64,000 bases of DNA from Lusitaniella coriacea LEGE 07157 (GCF_015207425.1 NZ_JADEWZ010000004.1:124001-188000); one strand, 5' to 3'; numbered from the stretch's first letter, positions 1 through 10,239 are shown. Numbers and translations: made by a program. Notes: generated from the sequence alone by a model not told the origin.

Positions 1-1440
1 AACCGAACCGGAAGTGGGATTAATCGGGTTATCTCGTTCGTCTCTCCCGACGCTGGCGCGAACGGTCACGAGATCGTCAACTCCCGTTTCACTAACAGTG
101 AGTTGATTGCCATTGACATCCGTAGGAGCGAGTTCGCCCTCATTATTGCGAATGCTGGTGCGCGCATAATTCACTCCCAACGATGTATTCCAGCCATCAA
201 TGGGTTTGGAGACGGCTACGCCGCCGCCAATGCTCGATTCTTTGGGGTCGTCGCCGTTGGCAAGGGCAACATCATCTAACGCATCGGAATCGTTGCGACT
301 GCGGAAGGCAGTGACGTTATAGCCCAAGTCGTCGGGACGGCTGGCGCGATATGCTCTTCCGTAGTTGGCATTGAATTGTAAATCCCGCGTTCCCGCTTGG
401 ACGTTTACGCCCAGTTGTTGGTTCAGACCGCCAACGTTTTGGTCGTTGTAGCGAATCGACCCAAAGAGTCCGGTACTGTCGCTGTAACCGCCTCCTGCAT
501 CAAAACCGCGCGATGCTTGTTCGGTGAGTTCGTAGGTAACGTCTACTTGTTTGGCATCGCCTTGGAGATCGATGTCTGCTTTTTTGAAGAGTCCGAGTTG
601 ATAGAGTTGGCGCAGGTCTTCTCTAGCGACATCGACGCGGAAAGGTTGCCCCTGTTGGAGTTTGAGTCCGGAACGGATGTAGGATTCTTGGGTGCGTCCT
701 TCTGCTGGCTTGCCGAGATCGTCTACAAAACGCAGGTTAACATCTCCTACGATCCCTTCAGCGACATCGATGGTTAGGGTTCCATTGTTGGCGGGTCGCG
801 CGTCGCTGACTTGAGCGAGAATGTAGCCGTTTTCTCCGTACCAGTTATTGATGTTTGCCAATCCTTTTTTGATGGCGGCGGGACTGATGGGTTGTCCGAC
901 TTGGCTGGCAAAGATGGAGTTGACGACTTCGGGGGTGAGGGCTTGAGCGTTGTTGAGTTGAATTGATTGTAGGATGACGGGATTGACTTCGTAGACGATA
1001 TCTAACCCATTGGGATTGGGGGTGCTGGTGGCGTGGGCGCTGGCGAATAGACCCGTGCTTAAAATGGCGTTAACGTCTTGCTGAATTTGCTTTTGGCTGG
1101 TATCTCCCCCGACGCGGGTTCTAATCGTGCTGCGAATAATCTCTTGGAGTTCTTCGCTAGCGCCTGTGATGCGGATGTTGGTGGCGGGAACGACGAGATT
1201 GCTGGGGACTTCCTGGGCAACTAAGGTGGGTTGAGAGAATTCGGGGGTTGCTGCGGTTTCTGGTGCTGCTGTAACGGGGGTTGCTTGGGCGAGAATGTGG
1301 TTGGAAGTGGCAGTTTTTGGGGTGTTGATTTCTTGTTTCTCGCTTTCGTAGAGCCGCATCTCTGATGCGATCGCGGGATGGGTTAATTCCCCTGCTGCTA
1401 ATGCTGCTAATGTTAAAATTGCTGCCGATGAGAGACGCAT
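1..1440 (-). CDS. Omp85/BamA-family outer membrane protein, N-terminal part (gene runs off the left edge)
   Basis: This is the cyanobacterial Omp85, which inserts beta-barrel proteins into the outer membrane. 480 codons are visible and the reading frame is open to base 1. The ATG at 1438-1440 starts a signal peptide (MRLSSAAILTLAALAAGEL). A low-complexity Ala/Thr/Pro linker follows to about residue 80, then POTRA-like repeats (about residues 85-330) with conserved turns such as GLFASAHA and LGLFKKADIDL. The barrel begins near residue 340 (FDAGGGYSDSGTGLFGSI), and the last visible residues RDERDNPINPTSGS are the typical Omp85 strand motif. The missing part is the rest of the barrel. The gene is transcribed away from nanE, so 1441-1877 is a divergent spacer. 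Confidence 0.93.
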   Translation of the reverse strand, partial: MRLSSAAILTLAALAAGELTHPAIASEMRLYESEKQEINTPKTATSNHILAQATPVTAAPETAATPEFSQPTLVAQEVPSNLVVPATNIRITGASEELQEIIRSTIRTRVGGDTSQKQIQQDVNAILSTGLFASAHATSTPNPNGLDIVYEVNPVILQSIQLNNAQALTPEVVNSIFASQVGQPISPAAIKKGLANINNWYGENGYILAQVSDARPANNGTLTIDVAEGIVGDVNLRFVDDLGKPAEGRTQESYIRSGLKLQQGQPFRVDVAREDLRQLYQLGLFKKADIDLQGDAKQVDVTYELTEQASRGFDAGGGYSDSTGLFGSIRYNDQNVGGLNQQLGVNVQAGTRDLQFNANYGRAYRASRPDDLGYNVTAFRSRNDSDALDDVALANGDDPKESSIGGGVAVSKPIDGWNTSLGVNYARTSIRNNEGELAPTDVNGNQLTVSETGVDDLVTVRASVGRDERDNPINPTSGSV

Positions 1441-1877
1441 AGCCAAAAATCCTCAGTCTTGTTACAAATTGCTGCGCTTACTTGACAAGACTTGAGCTTA
1501 TTCGGTGCAGTTCCTTCGATTGTGTCGGCTGTTCAGGTGGCACAGATGGGGTTCGGAATTTAGAATTTAGAATTCACTCCTGATGCGAACACCCTGAAAC
1601 CCTTGCTAGGAAAAGGGAATAGGGAACAGGGAATAGTTAGAAGAAATTACCGTAGAGTAAGAGTTTTAGTTTCTAATACACATTAAGCGTAATTTAGGTA
1701 GCTTTGTTTAAGCCGAGATTAATTGCTTTACCCGTCAATTAAAAATTGACAAACTACTACTAGCGCTTGGTGAATTATTCAAGTTAAGCTCCTAATTAGC
1801 AAGTATGAGTTAAATAGCATTATTGCAATTCTCTACAAGGTAGATTTCTTTCCGTATTTCCTACTTTTTAAAAACTC
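1441..1877. other. Divergent spacer omp85 / nanE
   Basis: 437 bp without a convincing gene. It must hold the omp85 promoter (towards the left) and any nanE promoter. The middle, about 1576-1692, is one copy of dispersed repeat family A, described separately. The remainder is AT-rich; I do not see a clear sigma-70 pair or a T-rich terminator. Confidence 0.6.
1576..1692 (+). repeat. Dispersed repeat family A, copy 1
   Basis: About 115 bp. The head contains TGCGAACACCCTGAAACCC and TTGCTAGGA, followed by a GGGAATA-type heptamer array (three units, one GGGAACA), then the tail AAGAAATTACCGTAGAGTAA and TTCTAATACACATTAAGCG. Closely matching copies lie at 5199-5320, 10051-10121 and 30447-30554. This is the only copy not directly behind a stop codon. 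Confidence 0.85.
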
Positions 1878-2573
1878 TTGAACGTAATTTTAGAGAACTT
1901 ACAACACGGCTTGATTGTTTCCTGTCAAGCTCCCGTTGGTTCGCCTCTGCACGATCCCTCGATTGTTGCAGCAATGGCGCAAGCGGCAGTAATAGGGGGA
2001 GCGAAGGGGGTGCGAGTTGATACTCCAGCACACGTTCGGGCAACGCGGGAAAAACTGCCGGATACGCCAATTATTGGCTTGTGGAAGCAGCACGTTCCAG
2101 GATCGGAGGTGTACATTACGCCGCATTTTGAGGACGCGCGCGCGATCGCGGATGCCGGAGCGGATATTATTGCGATTGATGCGACATTGCGCGACCGCGG
2201 AAACGCAGACACCCTACAAACCCTCATCCCTCGCATTGGCGACGAACTGGGAAAACTCGTCATGGCAGATGCCGACAGTATAGAGGGCGCGATCGCGGCA
2301 GCTCAAGCCGGAGCCGATTGCGTGGGAACCACCCTCTACGGCTACACATCCCAAACCCAACACCTCTCCCCTCCCGGTTGGGACTTACTGCAACAACTCG
2401 TCGAACAGCTCGAAATCCCGGCAATTTGCGAAGGGGGGATCGCTTCCCCGGACATGGCAGAAACCGCACTCCAACTGGGCGCGCACGCCGTCGTTGTTGG
2501 CGGGGCAATTACAGGGATCGATCTCAAAATCCAAGCATTTCAAGCCGTCTTTCCCCAATCGCGAAGAATTTGA
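1878..2573 (+). CDS. nanE: Putative N-acetylmannosamine-6-phosphate 2-epimerase
   Basis: Interconverts ManNAc-6-phosphate and GlcNAc-6-phosphate, normally the step joining sialic acid or ManNAc catabolism to amino-sugar metabolism. The 231-residue product is a full-length TIM barrel of the NanE family: GLIVSCQAP near the N-terminus, the strand IIGLWKQ, the DIIAIDAT strand, MADADS with the expected catalytic-region acidic residues, and the phosphate-binding end AICEGGIASP / GAHAVVVGGAIT. The start is a TTG at 1878; no in-frame ATG is available further upstream and no strong Shine-Dalgarno is visible. No other sialic-acid gene is nearby, so in this organism it may serve cell-wall amino-sugar recycling (inference). 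crtP starts 86 bp downstream. Confidence 0.88.
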   Translation: MNVILENLQHGLIVSCQAPVGSPLHDPSIVAAMAQAAVIGGAKGVRVDTPAHVRATREKLPDTPIIGLWKQHVPGSEVYITPHFEDARAIADAGADIIAIDATLRDRGNADTLQTLIPRIGDELGKLVMADADSIEGAIAAAQAGADCVGTTLYGYTSQTQHLSPPGWDLLQQLVEQLEIPAICEGGIASPDMAETALQLGAHAVVVGGAITGIDLKIQAFQAVFPQSRRI

Positions 2574-2656
2574 GGGATGGAAGACAAAATGTAAAAAAAT
2601 GCAAAATATAATAAACTGAGAATTCATGTAAACAAATATTAAAAATAAGTACTTAG

Positions 2657-4096
<1,440 letters not shown>

Positions 4097-4259
4097 CGCC
4101 CTATATTAAGGGTTTCCCTCGACCTCTTGTCAGTCGGCGATGGAACAATTGTTTCCAGAATTGTAATCAAATGAGACAATTCTATTTGGCTGACACCTCC
4201 CGATAGCAGTACGGTCGTCCTGTACTCCTAGCAGATCCATAACAATCAGCCTGCGATGA

Positions 4260-5189
4260 ATGCTGCAACTGCCTAAACTTCAACGTATGAGAAATTTAGC
4301 CTCCACGGAAGAGGCTTACGAACAGTGTCGTCAAATTACGGCAAAACACTCGAAGACGTTTTATCTTGGCACGCTCTTGATGCCCCCCGAAAAACGTCAA
4401 GGAATCTGGGCAATTTATAATTGGTGTCGGCGCACTGACGAACTGGTGGATGGCGCGCAAGCTTGCTTTACGACCCCAGAAACGCTAGACCTTTGGGAAC
4501 AGCAGCTTGAATCTGTATTTGCAGGATGTCCGATCGACGATACGGATGTTGCTTTAGTGGATACTCTCGGACGTTTCCCGATAGAAATTCAACCTTTTCG
4601 GGATATGATCGCGGGACAGCGAATGGATCTCTATCGCAGTCGTTACGAAACCTTTGAGGAGCTTAAACTCTACTGCTATCGCGTTGCAGGAACGGTGGGT
4701 TTGATGACGAGTCCGGTGTTGGGGTTTGACGAACGCTATCAAACCGCGCCTTGGAATACGCCAGAAGAAAAGGCATTGGTCATCGAACAGGCGATTAAAC
4801 TGGGGATTGCCAAACAATTGACGAATATTTTGCGAGATGTGGGCGAAGATGCCCAACGGGGAAGAATTTATCTCCCTTTGGAAGATTTGGCGCTGTTTGA
4901 TTACACCGAAGAGGAGTTATTAAAGGGCGTGGTTGACGAGCGTTGGCGGGAACTGATGCGTTTTGAGATTCAACGGGCGCGCAAGTTTTATACCGAAGCG
5001 GAAAAGGGCGTTGGCGCTCTATCCATCGACGCGCGTTGGGCGGTTTGGGCGGCGCTGATGCTCTATCGCGGCATTTTTGAAGCCATTGAGCGGAATGACT
5101 ACGATGTGTTTGCTCGGCGCGCTTTTGTCCCGAAGTGGCGCAAACTGACCTATCTCCCGGTGGCGTGGTTGAGGGCGCAAGCGCTTTAA
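4260..5189 (+). CDS. crtB: Phytoene synthase
   Basis: Condenses two geranylgeranyl diphosphates to 15-cis-phytoene, the entry to carotenoids. The 309-residue product has both Asp-rich Mg-diphosphate motifs of the squalene/phytoene synthase fold: RRTDELVDG near residue 60 and the NILRDVGEDAQRGRIYLP signature near residue 190. The YCYRVAGTVG segment between them is also typical. ATG 4260 is used; another ATG at 4256 lies 4 bp upstream in a different frame and opens only a 6-codon ORF ending at TAA, overlapping the real start. It probably shares a transcript with crtP. Repeat family A begins 10 bp after the stop. Confidence 0.97.
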   Translation: MLQLPKLQRMRNLASTEEAYEQCRQITAKHSKTFYLGTLLMPPEKRQGIWAIYNWCRRTDELVDGAQACFTTPETLDLWEQQLESVFAGCPIDDTDVALVDTLGRFPIEIQPFRDMIAGQRMDLYRSRYETFEELKLYCYRVAGTVGLMTSPVLGFDERYQTAPWNTPEEKALVIEQAIKLGIAKQLTNILRDVGEDAQRGRIYLPLEDLALFDYTEEELLKGVVDERWRELMRFEIQRARKFYTEAEKGVGALSIDARWAVWAALMLYRGIFEAIERNDYDVFARRAFVPKWRKLTYLPVAWLRAQAL

Positions 5190-5198
5190 TTAGGAAAT

Positions 5199-5320
5199 CA
5201 CGCCTGATGTGAACACCCTGAAACCTTTGCTAGGACAAGGGAATAGGGAATAGGGAATAGGGAAGAGTAAGAAGAAATTACCGCAGAGTAAGGGTTTTAG
5301 CTTCTAATACACATTCAGCG
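5199..5320 (+). repeat. Dispersed repeat family A, copy 2
   Basis: Full-length copy. The head ACGCCTGATGTGAACACCC starts 10 bp after the crtB stop codon in sense orientation. It continues with TTTGCTAGGACAAGGGAATA, further GGGAATA heptamers, and the tail AAGAAATTACCGCAGAGTAA with TTCTAATACACATTCAGCG. Confidence 0.9.
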
Positions 5321-5383
5321 ATTTACGCTTAATGTTGGCTACACAGAACAGAATGCGCGTGGGGAAATAGGTTGCGCGATAGT

Positions 5384-6292
5384 TCAATCGAACCAATGGT
5401 TCACGCCAAAACCGATCGCGCGATTGGGATTGGAGAGTTCCGCAGCCAGGTTTAAGGCGGCACGTCTGCCGATTTCCGTTTCAAAAACGGAGGAAAAAAC
5501 GGCATCAATCCCGTACTGTTGGCAAAATTGACGCAATTGTTGAGGAGATCCCGCGATCGCGGGTTTAATAATAAATATCCCTCGCCACCCTTTCTCATAA
5601 CACCCTTCCAACTGCTGTAAAGTTGCCACGGATTCATCCAAAGCGATAGGTGTTGTAAAGTCGCCGCTTAATTGCACCATTGCATCCAATTCTGAGGGGG
5701 GAAGCGGTTGCTCGATAAATTCTACCTTTTTGCTCAAATCTAGCCCTTGCAGCCACGTTTTCGCCGCTTCTAGGTTCAATCCCCCATTGGCATCCAAACG
5801 GATTTTTGCTCCTTCTGGCAGCGATCGCGCTAATTTCTCAAACAGGGGAATTTCCTGTTGTAAAGAATGAATGCCTATTTTCCATTTAAACGTGCGTCCC
5901 CCTTGCTGCCACAGGCTTTCCCATCGTTCTAGGGCATTTTCCCCGGCGGGTAATAAATAACTGTAGCGTGCCTTGGGAAAGTTCGGATTTGAAGCAACCG
6001 AGGGGATTGCACACTCCAAGCCAAACTGACAAGCGGGAAGGTGCGAAGGGATTGATTTAAGGTCATTTACTTCAATTTTCTCTCCCAATCCCCGACAAAA
6101 CGCGATCGCGTCCTCCAACGTCTCAGAACCGAACCACGGCAAAGGCGCAATTTCCCCCCATCCCGCATTTCCTAACTCATCCACCAACTTCACAATGATT
6201 CCTTCCCGAACCTCCCAAATCCCGTGATGGGTTTGTAGGGGTTGCCGAAAACGACGGCGATAGGGTTGAAAAGTTAGGTTATAAGCTGTCAC
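5384..6292 (-). CDS. menC: o-Succinylbenzoate synthase
   Basis: Dehydrates SHCHC to o-succinylbenzoate in phylloquinone (vitamin K1) biosynthesis, which supplies the A1 quinone of photosystem I. The 302-residue protein is an enolase-superfamily barrel: the Lys motif KWKIGI, metal ligands in RLDANGG, EFIEQPLP and ALDESVA, and the second lysine in IIKPAIAG. The N-terminal capping domain (FQPYRRRFRQPLQTHHGIW) matches cyanobacterial MenC. The start at 6292 gives MTAYNLTFQPY. It lies downstream of menA on the same strand (129 bp apart), both divergent from menF, so three pathway genes cluster. Confidence 0.93.
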   Translation of the reverse strand: MTAYNLTFQPYRRRFRQPLQTHHGIWEVREGIIVKLVDELGNAGWGEIAPLPWFGSETLEDAIAFCRGLGEKIEVNDLKSIPSHLPACQFGLECAIPSVASNPNFPKARYSYLLPAGENALERWESLWQQGGRTFKWKIGIHSLQQEIPLFEKLARSLPEGAKIRLDANGGLNLEAAKTWLQGLDLSKKVEFIEQPLPPSELDAMVQLSGDFTTPIALDESVATLQQLEGCYEKGWRGIFIIKPAIAGSPQQLRQFCQQYGIDAVFSSVFETEIGRRAALNLAAELSNPNRAIGFGVNHWFD

Positions 6293-6421
6293 GGCTTTAC
6301 ATTGTGAATCGTCGCTGACAGGGTGACAATTTCAGTCATCAGTCAACAGTTGGGATAACGGAGGGACAGGGTGACGGGGTGACGGGGAGAATAACATTGT
6401 GTATTGCGAATTACCTAATTC

Positions 6422-7333
6422 CTAAAAAAATTGCGGCAAAACAAATCCCAATCCCAACAACAATCCACTCCAAAAATGGAGTTTGACCGCAATGAATTTG
6501 CAATTACTGACTTGTTCTGGTCGATCGTGATATTCCCCTACGTGGCGAACGAGTTGGTACGCAAAGGGCAAACTTGCAAAGATCCCCAGCGTCCAAATGG
6601 GGAAGTAACCCAGAAGAATAAACAAGACCGTTAAGACAAAAAGACTTGCCGTTAATCCGGCTAAAACCCGCGCGCCTTTTGCCGTTCCCAAGCGAACAAT
6701 CGGCGATCTCTTTCCTGCCGCCAAATCGTCTTCGACTTGGTGAAAATGGGAACAAAAGAGAATAATTGAAGTACTGATTCCAATCAGAATTGAAGCGGCA
6801 AAAGCGGGTGTGGCAAAGCTTTGCGCCTGAGAATAATAAGCTGCCGCGATCGCCATTGGGCCAAAAGTCACAAAACAGATAAACTCCCCCAAACCCAGGT
6901 ATCCCAAGCGAAATGGAGGACCTTGATAGGTATAGCCCAAAGCACAGCAGGCAACGACTATGCCGAGAACCGTCCAATCCTTTTGCAAGAGCGCGATCGC
7001 GCAAATTCCTAAAACCCCCAACCCCAAACAAATATTACTAATCCAAAATACTAAAGATTTATTTCCCGTTAAATTCACAACAGAATGGGCTTTATTCTTA
7101 TCAATTCCCGTTTCCGAATCAAAGACATCGTTGCTGAGATTTAACCAAGCAATAATTAAAATTGCAGAAAACAAAAAACTCAAAAAAATTGACCAATGCA
7201 AGCTTTTTGTTTGGGAAAAAGCAACAGCACTTCCCACCCAAATTGGAATAATAGCAACGCTGTACATGGGAGGCTTAATCGCAGCCAACCACAACTTTTT
7301 TTGGGGATTTTCAATAAAACCTGTTGTTGTCAT
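6422..7333 (-). CDS. menA: 1,4-Dihydroxy-2-naphthoate phytyltransferase
   Basis: Integral-membrane UbiA-family prenyltransferase that attaches the phytyl tail to dihydroxynaphthoate, the membrane step of phylloquinone synthesis. The 303-residue product has about eight hydrophobic segments. The first Asp-rich motif is NLSNDVFDSETGIDKNKAHS and the second polar motif is FHQVEDDLAAGKRSPIVRLG, the two diphosphate/Mg sites of UbiA enzymes. The start ATG at 7333 faces menF across a short divergent promoter region (about 113 bp to the menF start used here). Confidence 0.94.
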   Translation of the reverse strand: MTTTGFIENPQKKLWLAAIKPPMYSVAIIPIWVGSAVAFSQTKSLHWSIFLSFLFSAILIIAWLNLSNDVFDSETGIDKNKAHSVVNLTGNKSLVFWISNICLGLGVLGICAIALLQKDWTVLGIVVACCALGYTYQGPPFRLGYLGLGEFICFVTFGPMAIAAAYYSQAQSFATPAFAASILIGISTSIILFCSHFHQVEDDLAAGKRSPIVRLGTAKGARVLAGLTASLFVLTVLFILLGYFPIWTLGIFASLPFAYQLVRHVGEYHDRPEQVSNCKFIAVKLHFWSGLLLGLGFVLPQFF

Positions 7334-7446
7334 TATACAGAATAGATTAAAAGGATTGAATGTCTTAAAACAAAGAATTGGTAACAGTTGATTTTTTGAT
7401 TCTCTCTACCCTTCTTCGTAGTGAATCTTCATCAAAGGAAATTCCT

Positions 7447-9081
7447 ATGACCCGATCGCCGTTGTTCGATACCATAAGTAGGGCAGTTTCAACGATTGAT
7501 TCCCAAATTAAGGGTCAGGAGAGAGAAACCGCCCTATCCATCTCAAAATCTGCTGAGTTACCAGTAGAGAGAGCGAGTATGATACCTCTAGACATACCAT
7601 TATGTCAGTCCCAGGTGGAAAACAAGATAAAAATTTTTACGATATCTGCTTCCATGCCAGTTATCCCCTGCCGTACGAATCTGTTACACAATGACCGAGA
7701 ACTTTATCAGTTTCTTTTAGATTGTCACGAACAATCTCTTCGTCAAGGTCGTTCTTTTGTGGTAAGTGTATCCCAACAAATTGAGTCGATCGATCCCTTA
7801 AGTGCCTTACAGAATATTTCCAGTCTGTCTTCTTCTGGACTTCATTTTTATTGGGAGAATCGCAAAAAGAAAGAAGCAGTTGTCGCAATTGGAAGTACGA
7901 AGCATTTGATCGTAAAAAGAGGCAATCGATTTACAAAATCTCAAAACTTTATTCAAAATTGCTTAGATAAAACAATTGCTGTTGGCGATCTCAATCTTCC
8001 TTGGTCTGGCCCGCATTTCTTTTCAGGATTTACATTCTTTCCCACAGCGCAAAAAAACGAATCACCATTTCCCCCTGCAACCATTTTTCTGCCTCGATTT
8101 CAGATTGCTCGTTCCCCAGAAGGTTGCGTTTTAGTCGTCAATATTACCATTGACGATCGCGCGAATGTAGAAAAAATCTTAGAAACCTTAAAAAAACAAA
8201 TTGAAACGATTGATTGGTCTAGTAAAAAGGGTATTGATTTAGAACTAACACCCTCATCCCCAGGAATCCAACCCATTCCCATTCGCAAAACCTCAGAATT
8301 CACAACAGCCGTCACCTCAGTTCTCAAATCCATTCAAACCCAAAGATTAAGTAAAATTGTCCTCGCTCACAGTCTTGATGTCATTTCTCCAGTCCCTTTT
8401 CAATGGGTTAACTCCCTGGCACGCTTGCGCCAAATCCATCCCGATTGCTACATCTTTTCCTTAAGTAATGGCAAGGGTACAAGCTTTATTGGCGCGAGTC
8501 CAGAACGCTTAATTAGTATTAAAAATCGCTACCTCCTCACCGATGCCTTAGCGGGATCTTCTCCACGGGGAAAAACAGAATTTGAAGACGATTTCTTTGC
8601 CAATCAACTCTTAAATAGCGAAAAAGAACGCAGAGAACACCAAGCAGTCAGTGACTTTATTTGCCAGCGTTTAAGGGCATTAGGTTTGCAACCCACACGA
8701 TCTCCCCTTCAACTCCTTCAACTCTCCAATATTCAACACCTCTGGACTCCCATTTGTGCCGAACTTCCCGCTAATGTTCGTCCCTTAGATATCGTGGCAA
8801 AACTCCACCCCACTCCTGCGGTTGCAGGGGTTCCCACCCAAATTGCTTGCGAAAAAATTCGTCACTACGAAACCTTCGACCGTTCCCTTTATGCCGCACC
8901 ATTAGGATGGGTTGACGCGCGAGGAAATGGGGAGTTTATTGTCGGCATTCGTTCTGCTTTAATTAAAGGCGATCGCGCGCGACTTTATGCAGGGGCGGGA
9001 ATTGTTGAGGGGTCTAATCCCGATAAAGAATTAGCAGAAGTACAGCTTAAACTACAAACCATGCTCAAAGCTTTAATCTAA
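7447..9081 (+). CDS. menF: Isochorismate synthase
   Basis: Converts chorismate to isochorismate, the first committed step to phylloquinone. The 544-residue product carries the C-terminal chorismate-binding domain: FIGASPERLI, DALAGSSPRG, KLHPTPAVAGVPT, FDRSLYAAPLGWVD and the terminal YAGAGIVEGSNPDKELAE. The frame is open from a TTG at 7378, but ATG 7447 is preceded by AAAGGAAA at a good distance and is preferred. The N-terminal 170 residues are poorly conserved, as usual. An ABC permease starts 3 bp after the stop. Confidence 0.93.
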   Translation: MTRSPLFDTISRAVSTIDSQIKGQERETALSISKSAELPVERASMIPLDIPLCQSQVENKIKIFTISASMPVIPCRTNLLHNDRELYQFLLDCHEQSLRQGRSFVVSVSQQIESIDPLSALQNISSLSSSGLHFYWENRKKKEAVVAIGSTKHLIVKRGNRFTKSQNFIQNCLDKTIAVGDLNLPWSGPHFFSGFTFFPTAQKNESPFPPATIFLPRFQIARSPEGCVLVVNITIDDRANVEKILETLKKQIETIDWSSKKGIDLELTPSSPGIQPIPIRKTSEFTTAVTSVLKSIQTQRLSKIVLAHSLDVISPVPFQWVNSLARLRQIHPDCYIFSLSNGKGTSFIGASPERLISIKNRYLLTDALAGSSPRGKTEFEDDFFANQLLNSEKERREHQAVSDFICQRLRALGLQPTRSPLQLLQLSNIQHLWTPICAELPANVRPLDIVAKLHPTPAVAGVPTQIACEKIRHYETFDRSLYAAPLGWVDARGNGEFIVGIRSALIKGDRARLYAGAGIVEGSNPDKELAEVQLKLQTMLKALI

Positions 9082-9084
9082 TCG

Positions 9085-10029
9085 GTGTTATTGGGAAGTC
9101 ATCATTTGGTTACAAAAATTCGCGAACCGGAAAACTTAGAACAACACCCCTCAACCCGAAATCTTTGGGGCGATGCTTGGCGGCGTTTCTGTCGAGATAA
9201 GATGGCGGTTCTGGGAACCCTTGTCCTACTCTTCCTCGTTTTGAGTATCCTGATTGGCCCTTTCCTTTATACCGCCCCCTTCAATGAAATTGACTTTAGC
9301 CGCGCCCTAATCCCTCCCAATGGGGACTATCCTTTAGGGACAAACGATTTAGGACAAGATCAACTCGCACGATTATTAATTGGGGGACGCATTACCCTCA
9401 CTGTTGGGGTTGCTGCAATGGCAGTTGCGATTTCCTTGGGAACACTGATTGGCGCGATATCGGGGTTTTATGGCGGTTTTATCGATACCCTCCTCATGCG
9501 TCTCACGGATTTATTTCTCTCCTTACCCCAACTCCCCTTACTCCTGTTGGTGGTGTATTTGTTCCGAGATGCCCTGCGCGCGATCGCGGGCCCGGAATTC
9601 GGTATCTTTATCTTAATTATTCTCGTCATCGGCGGACTTAATTGGATGTCTGTGGCGCGGTTGGTACGGGCGAAATTTCTCCAAGTAAAAGAAATGGATT
9701 TTGTTCTCGCCGCCCGCGCTGTGGGGGCGCGTCCCCGTCGGTTAATTTGGGTTCACATTCTCCCCAACGTTTTAAGCGTGATGATTGTCGCCGCAACCCT
9801 CGCCGTAGGAACCGCAATCATTACCGAATCTACCCTCAGCTTCCTCGGTTTGGGATTTCCCCCCGACGTACCCACCTGGGGACAGATGCTCTTTAGCGCC
9901 AAAGATTACATTACTCAAGCGCCGCATATGGTCTTATTTCCCGGTTTAGCCATCTTTTTGACCGTTTTGAGCATTAATTACATTGGAGATGGGTTGCGGG
10001 ATGCCCTAGACCCCAAAACGCGACGGTAA
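9085..10029 (+). CDS. Oligopeptide/dipeptide-type ABC transporter permease (DppC/OppC-like)
   Basis: Inner-membrane permease of a peptide or nickel type importer. The 314-residue product has an OppC-type N-terminus (WRRFCRDKMAVLGTLVLLFL, first TM), a periplasmic segment with PLGTNDLGQDQLARLLIGGR, about five further TM segments, and the cytoplasmic EAA loop AARAVGARPRRLIWVHILPN that contacts the ATPase. GTG 9085 lies 3 bp after the menF stop, so the two are very likely co-transcribed; TTG 9091 is an alternative start. No partner permease, binding protein or ATPase is in the window, so substrate is unknown and the partners must be elsewhere. Repeat family A follows 23 bp after the stop. Confidence 0.9.
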   Translation: MLLGSHHLVTKIREPENLEQHPSTRNLWGDAWRRFCRDKMAVLGTLVLLFLVLSILIGPFLYTAPFNEIDFSRALIPPNGDYPLGTNDLGQDQLARLLIGGRITLTVGVAAMAVAISLGTLIGAISGFYGGFIDTLLMRLTDLFLSLPQLPLLLLVVYLFRDALRAIAGPEFGIFILIILVIGGLNWMSVARLVRAKFLQVKEMDFVLAARAVGARPRRLIWVHILPNVLSVMIVAATLAVGTAIITESTLSFLGLGFPPDVPTWGQMLFSAKDYITQAPHMVLFPGLAIFLTVLSINYIGDGLRDALDPKTRR

Positions 10030-10050
10030 TTTAAGGGAACAATCACCAAT

Positions 10051-10121
10051 TCACGCTTGATGTGAACACCCTGAAACCCTTGCTAGGAATAGGGAATAGG
10101 GAATAGGGAACAGGGAATAGG
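10051..10121 (+). repeat. Dispersed repeat family A, copy 3 (tail missing)
   Basis: The head ACGCTTGATGTGAACACCC and TTGCTAGGAATAGGGAATAG plus heptamers are present. The AAGAAATTACCG tail found in the other copies is absent and the sequence passes into a different tandem repeat at 10148. It begins 23 bp after the permease stop, in sense orientation. Confidence 0.85.
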
Positions 10122-10147
10122 TTTTTCAGTTATCAATCATTCAGTCA

Positions 10148-10207
10148 TCACCGTGTCACCGTGTCACCGTGTCACCGTGTCTCCCACTCTCCGTGTCTCC
10201 GTGTCAG
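10148..10207. repeat. Short tandem repeat, unit CCGTGTCA and variants
   Basis: Four near-perfect head-to-tail copies of an 8-bp unit CACCGTGT, followed by degenerate units of the CCGTGTCTC type. It resembles the short tandemly repeated repetitive sequences known from cyanobacterial spacers. Related fragments occur near 6364-6390, 12345-12358 and 22817-22828. Confidence 0.8.
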
Positions 10208-10212
10208 TCCTA

Positions 10213-10239
10213 GCTGAGGGCATTCAACCGAATTTTATA
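10213..10239 (-). repeat. Dispersed repeat family D, copy 1
   Basis: Read on the - strand, ATAAAATTCGGTTGAATGCC followed by CTCAG begins about 2 bp after the TAA stop of the DUF3370 gene. The other copy, differing at one position over 25 bp, lies at about 22746-22770 behind the GT39 gene, again in sense orientation just after the stop. Confidence 0.8.

Noticed and set aside
397-777. 126-codon open frame on the + strand
   Set aside because: It is antisense to the Omp85 coding frame, which has clear domain matches; codon content is a shadow.
10148-10207. CCGTGTCA tandem repeat as a CRISPR-like array
   Set aside because: Units are 8 bp, adjacent without spacers and degenerate; this is a simple short tandem repeat.
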